Part shown: positions 54,856 to 63,438 of the stretch, in pieces | Layout of the letters: each line of letters opens with the position of its first letter | Position numbering within the stretch: the stretch's first letter is position 1 | Assembly: GCF_016924835.1 (NCBI RefSeq) | Contig: NZ_CP070480.1 | Location: 124,001-188,000 of the forward strand | Direction: 5' to 3' | DNA: 64,000 bases | Source: Rothia sp. ZJ932 | GTDB taxonomy: Bacteria; Actinomycetota; Actinomycetes; Actinomycetales; Micrococcaceae | Notes under the pieces: model-generated | The model's database searches: none | What the model saw: only the letters and a program-made list of their open reading frames with translations | What the model was told of the DNA's origin: nothing | Program-made: the position numbers and the translations under genes

Positions 54856-54984
54856 CTGAGACAGAAAATTCCGAGTTAGTGAGGGGTAAATTTTCTGTCT
54901 CAGAAAGGGTAAGTGCGTTAGCCTAACCTGCTGATAAAGCTGAGAAGACCCACCTGCTCTCTACGGTGAGTGGGTGGGTTTTTG
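54856..54984 (+). terminator. Two hairpins downstream of fba
   Basis: CTGAGACAGAAAATT/AATTTTCTGTCTCAG (54856-54870/54889-54903) is perfect. A second dyad with CCCACC/GGTGGG-type pairing (about 54947-54980) ends in TTTTT and is the better intrinsic terminator. Confidence 0.75.
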
Positions 54985-55555
54985 TGTTCTGCTGGTGCTG
55001 AAACTTGTGGTCTGATCATTACTGATGAGCGTGTGATGGGCAATGTTCAACACCGTCACTTTGGGGTGACCGCGTGCTGGTGCGAGGGGTAAAACTTGAC
55101 CGTGCGGACGCGTCCGCCTAGCCCCTTGTTGTCTACCTACTCTCCAAGGAGTAAGTGGGTAGGGTGTAGGAAGCTCAGTGGTTCATTTTTGTGAACTATA
55201 TTCATGTCGCTCGTGTTTTCGATGCCCTTTGTAGTGTGGGCAGCCCCTCACAATAGAGAACAAGAAGGTGAGAACCACAGGGTTCTTCTGAGTCTTGTGA
55301 GTGTTGCGGCGAACAAAAGGTAGCCAAGCTCAACCCGATTGACGCCCTACGTTACGAGTTACGAGTAAGGGCGGGGGAGGGATGCGTGTCCCCACCTGCC
55401 GAGGTGACCACCAAAAATAAGAGGTGACCGTACATATCACGGTCAGCATGACTTTTCGCGGTCACCCCTGACGGGGGCGTAGAAGATGACGCACATCCTC
55501 TCGCCCCTGTAAGCTGAACATAGTTCTACACGATCGATTTGAAGGAGCACCCCCC
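54985..55555. other. Long spacer between fba and the DUF3151 gene
   Basis: No convincing gene. It holds a perfect 14-bp palindrome of the recurrent motif (GCGGACGCGTCCGC, 55104-55117), a short direct repeat ACGTTACGAGTTACGAGTAAG (about 55350), and GGTGACC/GGTCACC elements around 55402-55470 that could fold. A small RNA cannot be excluded. Confidence 0.45.
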
Positions 55556-55972
55556 ATGTCACTTGCCGGTAAGAATCTGCTGGACGGTCCCGCGCCCACC
55601 TACCTACCCGAAGAAACCGAGCTACTGGCTGCGGTAGCCGATGGCGCGTCCGCCGCTGAAACCGCGCAGAAGTTCCCCAAATCATCGCTGGCGTGGGCAA
55701 ACCTCGCCGAAGAAACCCTGGCTGAGGGCAAGCTCATTGAGGGCTACGCCTTTGCGCGAGTGGGCTACCACCGCGGGCTGGACGTGCTACGCGGCAACGG
55801 CTGGAAAGGTCACGGTGCGATTCCCTTCAGCCACGAACCCAACCGCGGTTTTCTTAAAGCACTGAATCTGCTGGGCAAGGCAGCGGCTGAAATCGGTGAA
55901 ACTGATGAGGCGCAGCGTATTGAAAAGTTCCTCAATGACTCTGACCCTGAGGCGGCAGCGCAGCTGAACTAA
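55556..55972 (+). CDS. DUF3151 family protein
   Basis: A 138-aa soluble, mostly helical protein. GKNLLDGPAPTYLPEETELL at the start and WKGHGAIPFSHEPNRGFLKAL in the middle mark DUF3151, an actinobacterial family of unknown function commonly found next to fba. AAGGAG precedes ATG 55556. A strong terminator follows, shared with convergent ald. Confidence 0.88.
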   Translation: MSLAGKNLLDGPAPTYLPEETELLAAVADGASAAETAQKFPKSSLAWANLAEETLAEGKLIEGYAFARVGYHRGLDVLRGNGWKGHGAIPFSHEPNRGFLKALNLLGKAAAEIGETDEAQRIEKFLNDSDPEAAAQLN

Positions 55973-55989
55973 GCAGTCAGTCTTAAACG

Positions 55990-56031
55990 AAAAATTGCGG
56001 GCATCCCCATGGGGTGGTGCCCGCAATTTTT
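55990..56031. terminator. Bidirectional terminator between DUF3151 gene and ald
   Basis: AAAAATTGCGGGCA (55990-56003) pairs with TGCCCGCAATTTTT (56018-56031), with an inner CCCC/GGGG loop stem. Confidence 0.9.
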
Positions 56032-56054
56032 ATGTCGTCATCTGCGCGGTGATC

Positions 56055-57143
56055 TTATGTTGCAGGTAGCTTGGGGTAGGCTGCTGCCACGCCGGGGTGG
56101 GTGATTTTACCGGCGTCTGTGTTCAGACCCTTCGCTAGATCATCGTTGGAGGTAAGTGCCTGTTCCACACCCTCAGCCAGCTTCAGCGCGTACCCCAGGG
56201 TTGCATCGGTCAGCGCAATGGTTGAAGTGCGCGCAACCGCGCCGGGCATGTTGGCAACGCAGTAGTGGCGAATACCCTCTACCTTGTAGATGGGGTCATC
56301 GTAGGTGGTGGGTTTGGAGGTCTCAAAGCAACCGCCCTGATCAATAGCAACATCAATCAGCAGTGCGGTGGGCTTGAGGTTTGCCAGGTGCTCTTGACGC
56401 ACTAGCTTGGGAGTCTTAGCGCCGGGTACCAGTACTGAGCCAATAATGACATCGGCATCAGCGATTTCACGCTCAATATTTGCTGGGGTGCTGGTGAGGA
56501 CGCGCGCCGTTGAGCCAAACTGCGTGGCAAGTTCGCGTACGCGCGGGCCGTAGCCCTCCAAAATAGTGACCTCAGCACCGAGACCAACCACCAGTTGCGC
56601 TGCCTGAGTGCCCACGTTACCGCCACCCAGCACCACAACACGGGCTGGAGCTACACCGGGAACACCGCCCAACAGAATGCCTGGCCCGTCCTCGGTGTTG
56701 AGCAGGTACTGCGCGGCAGCCTGGGCAGCCAAACGCCCGGCAACTTCACTCATGGGCAGTAGCAGAGGTAGAGCGCGTCCGTTTGCTACGGTTTCGTAGG
56801 CGATAGCGCGAGTGCCGGCCTCTAACAGAGCCTTGGTGAGTTCAGGTTCAGCCGCTAGATGCAGGTAGGTGAACAGGGTGAGGTCTTCGCGGAAGTACTT
56901 GTACTCAGACTCAATAGGTTCTTTGACCTTGATTAGTAGCTCTGCCTTGCCCCAGGCGTCCTCGGCGCTGACCAGTTGCGCGCCTGCCTGGGTGTACTGC
57001 TCGTCGGAGAAGCCAGCGCCCATGCCGGCTGAATGTTCAACAAAAACTTCGTGACCGGCATCGACCAGTGCTTTTACGCCGTCGGGGGTCGCGCCTACTC
57101 GTTGTTCGCGGGGCTTAATCTCGCGGGGAATACTAATACGCAT
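56055..57143 (-). CDS. ald: Alanine dehydrogenase
   Basis: A 362-aa NAD-dependent enzyme interconverting L-alanine with pyruvate and ammonia. N-terminal IPREIKPREQRVGATP, the Rossmann motif VVLGGGNVGTQAAQLVVGLG, and IDQGGCFETSKPTTYDDP are typical. The catalytic Lys and His are in LIKVKEP and FTYLHLAAEPEL. ATG 57143 is chosen because AAAGGAACG lies upstream; an earlier frame start at 57200 has no such site. An ald-like remnant lies on the other strand at 57276-57360. Confidence 0.93.
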   Translation of the reverse strand: MRISIPREIKPREQRVGATPDGVKALVDAGHEVFVEHSAGMGAGFSDEQYTQAGAQLVSAEDAWGKAELLIKVKEPIESEYKYFREDLTLFTYLHLAAEPELTKALLEAGTRAIAYETVANGRALPLLLPMSEVAGRLAAQAAAQYLLNTEDGPGILLGGVPGVAPARVVVLGGGNVGTQAAQLVVGLGAEVTILEGYGPRVRELATQFGSTARVLTSTPANIEREIADADVIIGSVLVPGAKTPKLVRQEHLANLKPTALLIDVAIDQGGCFETSKPTTYDDPIYKVEGIRHYCVANMPGAVARTSTIALTDATLGYALKLAEGVEQALTSNDDLAKGLNTDAGKITHPGVAAAYPKLPAT

Positions 57144-57275
57144 GGTGGTGCGTTCCTTTCCTATCACCATTGATGGGTGTCCTTTTAGTCTAATCCTCAA
57201 CGAGATAAAAACCTACCCGCGAAAAGGGGAAAGCTGCGCCTGTATACCTGCTCACAAAGACTGAGCCGCGCGTCC

Positions 57276-57360
57276 TGCAGTTTCTGCGTCACTGGTAGGT
57301 CTCAACACGGACGCCGGTGCGCTGGTATACCCGGGCGTGAAGGAGGCTTTCCCTGGACTT
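57276..57360 (+). pseudogene. Possible remnant of a second ald gene (C-terminus)
   Basis: Plus-strand frame reading AVSASLVGLNTDAGALVYPG and VKEAFPGLG resembles the extreme C-terminus of alanine dehydrogenase (compare KGLNTDAGKITHPGVAAAYP of the neighbouring ald). The rest of such a gene is not present upstream on this strand. It lies within a 334-bp spacer that otherwise shows only a GCCGAGAT/ATCTCGGC dyad (57425-57457), probably the terminator of the permease gene. Confidence 0.4.
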
Positions 57361-57477
57361 GGCGGGTTAGAGCTTGCGCTTGAAGTACTGAAGCACCGGC
57401 AAAACGCTGACATACAAGTAAGGCGCCGAGATCCCGGGTTTAATCTGGTATCTCGGCATCCTACCGGTACTTAGAAG

Positions 57478-59043
57478 TTAGATCTTAGGGTCCAGCGGCA
57501 GATCCTCAGTCTCTGGAACCTTCACACCGGTACTCATATTCAGCGATTCTCCGCGGAAGAAGGGTCGCATCGACTCTTGGCGCGAGCAGAAAACCATGAC
57601 GATTCCACCGATGCCGAAAGCAACCACCGCCGTCAAAAAGACACCCGAGACTCCGAAGGCTTGGGTCATACCGTACTCTGGGTTCACCATATTAATCATC
57701 GAGAAGACCAGCACAAAGAGCATGAGAACGCCGCCCACCAGCGGCAGCACCAGGCGGTTAATAATGTTTCGGGTCGAAGTGAAAATATCGCCCTTAAAGT
57801 AGCGGACGCAAGCAAAGCAGGTTACGCAGTAGTAGAAGCCCACTGCCAGGGAGGTCGCTTCAACGGTGTCAGCCAGCATGTTAGTGCTGATGTAGCTCAT
57901 GCCAGCGTAAAAGACAGCAGAGACGATACCCATTATCATTGTGGCAGGCTCCGGGGTTCGAAAGACCGGGTGGGTTTTCGCAAAGTTTGGCGGCAGAGCC
58001 TTGTACACGCCCATCGCAAAGACGCTACGGGCGGTCGGCAAAATCGTGGTCTGGCAGGTGGCAAGCGCTGAAACTGCCACCGCGAGAACCAGTACCCATC
58101 CCAGAGACCCTAGGGTCGCGTCCTTGAAAGCAAAAAACACGTCATCAACGATTTCTTCGTTGGCAAGGCCGATGCCGGTATCGCCAACACCTGCGTACAT
58201 CATGATGATGACGGTGACAGCAACATAGGTAAGCACCAGAAGAGAGCTTGAAAGAATAGCCGCCTGACCGGGAGTTTTGTGGGGATTCTTAGTTTCTTCG
58301 CTGAGGGAGAGTGAAGTATCCCAGCCCCAATAAATAAAAATGGCAATCAAAACAGCCTGCAAAAGTCCGTTGAAATCAGCGGCAAAAGGATTAAACCAGC
58401 TCCACGAAAAATCCAAGGCGGGGGTAAGCGAGCCACTTATAAAGGCGCTCACAATACCTACCAGCAAAATACCGATTGCCAGGTACTGAATAATAATCAG
58501 ACCCCATTGGGTGTACGCACCTGCCTCAACATGGCGGTGCGAAATCCAGGTTGTAAAAGCAATCAGTAGCACCCCAGTACCCGTGACCAGGTGCTTGTTA
58601 TCCGCAAGAGAACCATCCCCGAGCATCAACCACAGGTAACGGGCGGCAATCTCAATCTGATTTGCCATAATAATGACGCCTGCCACCAGCACTCCCCAGC
58701 CCGATAGCCAACCCCACACCGGGCCAAAAGCCTTCGTCACCCACGTGAAAGAGGTGCCCGCATCAGGTACTGCGGTGTTGAACTCTTTATAGGCAAAAGC
58801 GGTCAGCAGCATAATCACAAACGCAATAATCAGCGCAATAGGAGCCTGCACACCCACCGCCATGACCACAAATCCAATGGTCGCCGCTAAAGAGTAAAGA
58901 GGGGCTGTCGATGCTAAGCCAACAACTGTCGAAGAAGCCAAACCGAGGCGGTCAGATGCCAAGCCCTTATCATGGGGCTGGCTGTGTGGGGCGGTAGCGC
59001 TCAATAAAGTCTCCAAACCGGTGGGTGTGAAAAAGAACTCCAC
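57478..59043 (-). CDS. APC-family amino acid permease
   Basis: A membrane transporter of about 521 aa with 12 or more helices. The N-terminal region GLASSTVVGLASTAPLYSLAATIGFV and the FKEFN-like AYKEFNTAVPDAGTSFTWVTKAFGP block are typical of the amino acid/polyamine/organocation superfamily. WGWDTSLSLSEETKNPHKTPGQA lies in the middle. The substrate is unknown. The start is uncertain: GTG 59043 has no ribosome binding site but TACTAT lies just before it; the frame is open to 59091. Confidence 0.82.
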   Translation of the reverse strand: MEFFFTPTGLETLLSATAPHSQPHDKGLASDRLGLASSTVVGLASTAPLYSLAATIGFVVMAVGVQAPIALIIAFVIMLLTAFAYKEFNTAVPDAGTSFTWVTKAFGPVWGWLSGWGVLVAGVIIMANQIEIAARYLWLMLGDGSLADNKHLVTGTGVLLIAFTTWISHRHVEAGAYTQWGLIIIQYLAIGILLVGIVSAFISGSLTPALDFSWSWFNPFAADFNGLLQAVLIAIFIYWGWDTSLSLSEETKNPHKTPGQAAILSSSLLVLTYVAVTVIIMMYAGVGDTGIGLANEEIVDDVFFAFKDATLGSLGWVLVLAVAVSALATCQTTILPTARSVFAMGVYKALPPNFAKTHPVFRTPEPATMIMGIVSAVFYAGMSYISTNMLADTVEATSLAVGFYYCVTCFACVRYFKGDIFTSTRNIINRLVLPLVGGVLMLFVLVFSMINMVNPEYGMTQAFGVSGVFLTAVVAFGIGGIVMVFCSRQESMRPFFRGESLNMSTGVKVPETEDLPLDPKI

Positions 59044-59134
59044 CCATAGTAGGACTTTATGCCGGTTACTGGGGCAACCTCGCAAACACACGGGGTGTTG
59101 AGCTGGTCACCACCATCGCTGGGGGCGGACGCGC

Positions 59135-59545
59135 CTAGTTGCGTGGCGGGCGCAACATCCAACTGGCGGCGAAAAAGAACAGGACAACCACCGCCGATTG
59201 AAGAAGCACCAAGGGCAGCACATCCGGGTGGAAGAGCTGCAAAACAGAAAATGCGACAAGAAGAAAACCAATGCGCAGCGCGGAGGCTTTGCCGTTTACC
59301 GCTCGCATCGGGTCGTAGCTTGGTCTGAAGGCAAGCGCCGCCCCGACAGCTATAGCAATCGCGAGAACAACGGTGCCCACAGAGAACCAGATAATGGCAT
59401 CAGGAAAAAGATACCGCCACAGGGGTAAAAGCCCCAGACACAGGGCAACCCCGGCAGCCACCACCGTGTAACTTTTACGCGTGCCCGCCCGCTCTTTGTC
59501 TTGTCTGGTGGCACGCGCGTCCAACTCTGCAAAAGTGTTAGGCAT
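59135..59545 (-). CDS. Unrecognised small membrane protein with four helices
   Basis: A 136-aa protein. A polar N-terminus (NTFAELDARATRQDKERAG) precedes four hydrophobic segments (YTVVAAGVALCLGLLPLW, IIWFSVGTVVLAIAIAVGAA, IGFLLVAFSVLQLF, LPLVLLQSAVVVLFFFAA). I do not recognise the family. ATG 59545 follows AGGAGG directly and is certain; the open frame is longer upstream. The gene is single, on the same strand as the permease. Confidence 0.7.
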   Translation of the reverse strand: MPNTFAELDARATRQDKERAGTRKSYTVVAAGVALCLGLLPLWRYLFPDAIIWFSVGTVVLAIAIAVGAALAFRPSYDPMRAVNGKASALRIGFLLVAFSVLQLFHPDVLPLVLLQSAVVVLFFFAASWMLRPPRN

Positions 59546-59675
59546 GAGAAACCTCCTTAGCTCCGTGTGACCCATTTTACACACTTAGGGGGTGTCAAGG
59601 GTAGGCAGAGTAAGTCTTCGGACGCATCCGCCCGGCTACACCACCCCTAGCCTCCGCTAATACCTGGCGTAGGGT

Positions 59676-59978
59676 CTAGGGGCTAATCACAATTTCAGCC
59701 CACAGCACGCGAATGACCTTCTACCCGGCGTGTTCTAGCTCGCGCTGACGTCGATGCTCAGCCTGAATAACCTCCGTCGGATCCCCATAGGCACCCGAGT
59801 ACTTGACCTCAGCATCAACCTCCAGAATCAGCTTTTGTTTCTGCCACAAAAAATCGGGGCGGTAGTGGGCACCACTGAGTGTCACCAGCTCTGCCTGCTC
59901 CACCGGCATGTCTACACCCCACTCATGAAGCAGCAACTGCACCAGAGTCTCGGCGACTGACTCAGCACGCTCACTCAT
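59676..59978 (-). pseudogene. DUF559-like nuclease C-terminal fragment with nonsense mutation
   Basis: The open part (59978-59721, 85 aa) holds the core of a DUF559/Vsr-like endonuclease: RPDFLWQKQKLILEVDAEVKY, with the Asp and Glu-x-Asp expected of a PD-(D/E)xK site, and RRQRELEHAG. It stops at TAG where family members have an aromatic residue. The same frame continues as KVIRVLWAEIVISP to 59676, matching the usual GWxVIRVxWxDI end, so a TGG-to-TAG change is likely. The N-terminal region of such proteins is missing and may be the fragment at 62028-62303. Confidence 0.65.
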
Positions 59979-60293
59979 CTGCTCTTTAACTGTACGGACG
60001 CATGCCGCCCGCGGTGCTTTAAGGACTTAATAGAATTCTTAAATGGTAATTTTAGGGGCTTGGTGAGTGAGCGGCTATGGGTGTGGTTGTTGAGGTGACA
60101 GATAGGGCTGGGCGTTCATTTCGCTAGAGGTTGGTTAGCAACTTTTGAGGAGGCCTCATTTTGCACATGGTTTCGTTTTTACTCCGGGTGGTTCTTCCTG
60201 CGGTTGCCCATTTTTTTGCTCTCGTTTCTTGCACTCGGTGACCCGGGGAGCCATATCCCTACTTACTATTTGAAAAACGGAGGTGCAGCCATC
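59979..60293. other. Spacer in the degenerate region
   Basis: No gene. One recurrent CGGACGC motif copy at 59995-60001. CGGAGGTG at about 60279-60286 may be the ribosome binding site for the next hypothetical gene. Confidence 0.4.
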
Positions 60294-60593
60294 GTGCCCC
60301 CCCCTATCCGCTTCGCCCAAGATATTGCCGAGCTGTTACGTCGTGCCTGTGCTGGTGATTCTGCGGTGAATGCGCTGAGTCCGTCTAAGGGCCGTAATTC
60401 GCTGTTTGAGGGCGCGGATGCTGTTTTCCCTGCTGTGGTTGCTCGCTGTATGTCCTCAAAGCTCTCTCAGGGTCTTTCTAGCAGCTTCCAGGCTAATAAA
60501 AGTAGCCGTACGCCCGTTCTGTGCCCGTGTGGGGCGATTTGGCGGATGGGCAGCGTAAGGGGGGGGTACTACTCCCCAAAAACCTACGAATAA
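60294..60593 (+). CDS. Hypothetical 99-aa protein with C8 run at its start
   Basis: I do not recognise this product. GTG 60294 is preceded by CGGAGGTG at good spacing. Codons 2-4 are a run of eight C (60297-60304), and another run of eight G lies near the end (60559-60566). Residues 5-75 look like an alpha-helical domain (FAQDIAELLRRACAGDSAV, EGADAVFPAVVARCMSSKLSQ); the last 25 residues are less plausible. Slippage in either run would switch the frame. It may also be a fragment. Confidence 0.35.
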   Translation: MPPPIRFAQDIAELLRRACAGDSAVNALSPSKGRNSLFEGADAVFPAVVARCMSSKLSQGLSSSFQANKSSRTPVLCPCGAIWRMGSVRGGYYSPKTYE

Positions 60594-61214
60594 GAGCATC
60601 CTCAATCCCTGCAAACGCCCAAAAACTCAGCATCACCAGCATCAGGCAAAAAGGTGTCCTAGCGTTGATTTGTTGGTGTGCTAGCTGGGCTATAGCCTAT
60701 CGAAACTAGAACCTACCGAAACAAGCATTAGGGTTCCCTAAGTAAATAACTTTCTCCTCTTAGAGGGTCGTTGCTCAAATCAAAACCTGACGAATGTTGC
60801 ATTCGGGGTTTCAAAGGGCGCGTGGAGTGTGCAGGGTGGTGTTTTGGTGGCTGGAATGGGCTTTGAATAACCCTCGAAAATTTAAATAATGAGTGGAAGT
60901 ATTTGAAAAAATTGCCTCCACTCATTATTCATGCAGTGAAAAATTTAACGCACTAACCAATGTTCATAATATTATTTATTAAATATCTATCCGCCATAGC
61001 GGGTAACTTTTCCACCAGCAGAAAGAGTCTAGGATTCATTCCTTATTTTTTATAATCAAAGTGATTTTATTAATTAGCGCAAAAGATAGGGAGAAGAATA
61101 GTATTGAACTCACTGAGGGCACTACACCCCAGTCGGAATCATCCCTCCCCGAAGATAGGTAATCGAAAAAGAAAACCTGAGATTGCTCCCAGAATAAGTG
61201 CCCCGGATGTTCTA
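60594..61214. other. Spacer in the degenerate region
   Basis: No supported gene. A 13-bp inverted repeat AATAATGAGTGGA/TCCACTCATTATT (60885-60897/60917-60929) is the only strong structure. The stretch from 60950 is AT-rich. Confidence 0.45.
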
Positions 61215-61773
61215 CTACTTAGCATCAGGTTCTCCACCTCGCTTGTCTTTTCTGATGAAGTCACGGATCCAAGTCTTCACTGAGTCACTTGCTTTTTTGG
61301 TGACTGGGCGCAAAGCTACCTGTATAACTGATGTAATGCATCCATCAATCACCCCTTCCATACGCTCGTTCGCTTCAGTATAACGCCCCTCAAAGATGAG
61401 TGTCTTAACTTCTGAATAGGTAGTACCGACCAATGCTCCTACTACACATGTGCCCAGCACAGCTGCAAATGGAGCTAAAACAGCAGGTAGTGCTCGAAAA
61501 GATGTTTCTGAATAATCTTCTTTAGCGTTAGTCCATTTAGTAATTAAATCGATAAATTCTTCGCGCTCTTGAGCTTGTCCCTCATTGGGAAAAATAAAAT
61601 ATGCTTGCTCTCCAAGCGTTAGGTGTTGATAATCCTGATAAGAGGAGACGCTATTTGTAACCGGGACAGAGACCTCCCGGCTTGAGTAGGTAACGTAGTT
61701 GCCAATAAAGAACCAATAGTCAGAAAGGCTATAGGAGCAACTGTGCCAGCTGGAATTTTTTTACAAGGGTCAT
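61215..61773 (-). pseudogene. Frameshifted exported or membrane protein
   Basis: ATG 61773 follows GAGAGGAAGGACA, an excellent site, but the frame closes after 14 codons. One more A in the A7 run (plus strand T7, 61756-61762) gives VKKIPAGTVAPIAFLTIGSL, a signal-peptide-like start. A second frame change near the codons for TQA (about 61680) leads to SSREVSVPVTNSVSSYQD and a continuous chain to 61215. That chain includes a helix (LPAVLAPFAAVLGTCVVGAL) and a basic C-terminus. Repaired length is about 185 aa. The family is not recognised. AT-rich, so probably acquired. Confidence 0.5.
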
Positions 61774-62027
61774 TGTCCTTCCTCTCGTTCCAGAGCATCT
61801 TCACTCTGGTGATGGAGATTACTTTAATCCAATCAAACCCCCTCACGCTGAGTCAACTTAGTAGATAACAATTCAATAACAAACCCAGCAAAACACCTAG
61901 TCACACCCACACCAAAAACTCCCTGTAACATCAACCCGTCAGGATGCTAGGTGGCAGCACCACCCAACCGGCACCCCTGCCGGCCCTCCGAGTCTTGATG
62001 GAGCCCGTCAGAAACCCAGTCATCGCA

Positions 62028-62303
62028 CTAAAGAACACTACTGCCGATGAACGTGCCAGAATAGTTTTTGCCGGATTTTATCACCGCAGTGTGGTGGGCA
62101 CGGTATCGTTCAAAGGGTGTGAGCTGCCGGCACCTGTCGGCAGATATATAGATACCGTGGCGCAGTTTAACAAGCTGCCCTTGGCACGCCTTGCGGACGG
62201 TGGCTGAGCGGCTCATTCCCTCGGCGACGAGCTGGGTTGAGGTCTTGACATCGTGACGTGCTTCTATGCTCACCAGTGTGTATGAAAGGTGCCGTGCTCG
62301 CAC
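62028..62303 (-). pseudogene. AbiEi-like N-terminal winged-helix fragment
   Basis: 91 aa resembling the N-terminal DNA-binding domain of AbiEi-type antitoxins and of DUF559 proteins: SRSATVRKACQGQLVKLRHGIYI, then LTPFERYRAHHTAVIKSG. The rest of such a protein is missing; after GSSVL the frame stops. It has the same orientation as, and lies upstream of, the DUF559-like fragment at 59676-59978, so both may be the two ends of one gene separated by about 2 kb of foreign or rearranged DNA. Confidence 0.55.
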
Positions 62304-62344
62304 CCGGTAGGTCTGTAACCTATGGATAACTCAGAAGGTCGCAC

Positions 62345-62396
62345 CAAGAAAAAATCTAAGCGCCACACCAGGGGTTAAATACGCTCCCTTGTGGCA
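62345..62396 (-). terminator. Terminator of pheA
   Basis: On the minus strand GCCACAAGGG pairs imperfectly with CCCCTGGTGTGGC, followed by a TTTTTT run (62349-62354 region). Confidence 0.7.
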
Positions 62397-62440
62397 CTTT
62401 CGTGCGGAGTAAGCCTGCACAGTGCGTCCATCATATAGCG

Positions 62441-63391
62441 TTAAATACCGTGGCGCAGGTGTTCCGGACGTCCGTGGGGAAAGAGCGATTCAACCCAGTT
62501 GCGCGCCGCATCGAAGGCATCATCGCGATGGAACTCAGGGGTTTCTACATGCCGCAAATCAGCGCGGGGGTAAGAACCCAAGAACTGGATGCCCGGCGAT
62601 ACGCGGTGAAGCCCGCGCAGGGCATCGCGCACACGTGCGTCGTAGATGTGACCGTCTACGTCAATAGAGAAAAAGTAAGAACCCAAGAACTCGCCGGTCG
62701 GTCGTGACTCAATGCGCGAAAGGTTGATGCCGCGGGTTGAAAATTGCTCCAGCAGATCAAGCAGAGCACCCGGTCTATCAACCGGTAGGGGAATCACGAG
62801 GGTCGTTTTATCAGCCCCGGTCGGCTCAGGGATCTGCCCGTTGCGTGCCACCAGCACAAAGCGGGTTACTGCCTGCTTATTATCGCCAATATCCTCGGCG
62901 AGCACCTGTAACTCGGGGTTTTGCTGGGCAACGATGGGGGAACAGATAGCAGCGTTATAACCCGGCGACTCGTTATGAATCAGCCCCAGCGCAGCCGCTG
63001 CAGTAGAAGAACCGGGCAGGTACTCAACCTGCGGCAGGGTATCAGCTGCCCACTGGCGCACCTGCGCCCAAGCATGGGTGTGGGTTGAAACGGTAGTGAC
63101 ATCAGTCAGAGTCACGCCCTCTCCCGCCACCAAAACGAAGGAGACGGGTACGAGCACTTCAGCGATAATCCGTGCGTCCTGAGCCTGAGCAATAGCGTCG
63201 AGAGTAGCAGTGACACCACCCTCCACAGAGTTCTCAATGGGCACCATCGCGGCGTCTACTTCACCGTTTGCCACCATCTCCAAAGCCGCCGGAACCGACA
63301 CCGCAGGCACGCGCGGCACGTCCGCCCCCGTATACGAGAGCAGGGCTTGTTCAGTGAAAGTTCCGGCGGGACCGAGAAAGGTGTAACGCAT
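62441..63391 (-). CDS. pheA: Prephenate dehydratase
   Basis: A 316-aa enzyme making phenylpyruvate from prephenate in phenylalanine synthesis. FLGPAGTFTEQALL, MVPIENSVEGGV and the catalytic-region NKQAVTRFVLVAR are followed by an ACT domain (residues about 195-275) with the Phe-binding ESRPTGEFLGSYFF. The start is set by TACAAT (63399-63404, minus strand), which ends 7 nt before ATG 63391; an upstream ATG at 63400 overlaps that -10 element and is unlikely. A leaderless mRNA is therefore predicted. Confidence 0.94.
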   Translation of the reverse strand: MRYTFLGPAGTFTEQALLSYTGADVPRVPAVSVPAALEMVANGEVDAAMVPIENSVEGGVTATLDAIAQAQDARIIAEVLVPVSFVLVAGEGVTLTDVTTVSTHTHAWAQVRQWAADTLPQVEYLPGSSTAAAALGLIHNESPGYNAAICSPIVAQQNPELQVLAEDIGDNKQAVTRFVLVARNGQIPEPTGADKTTLVIPLPVDRPGALLDLLEQFSTRGINLSRIESRPTGEFLGSYFFSIDVDGHIYDARVRDALRGLHRVSPGIQFLGSYPRADLRHVETPEFHRDDAFDAARNWVESLFPHGRPEHLRHGI

Positions 63392-63438
63392 GGTTTTCAT
63401 TGTAGGACGCGCCCACCCACACCCGCGAATAGTGACCG

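Noticed and set aside
60728-60925. A 65-aa minus-strand frame
   Set aside because: It starts in a hairpin arm and has no plausible domain or site.
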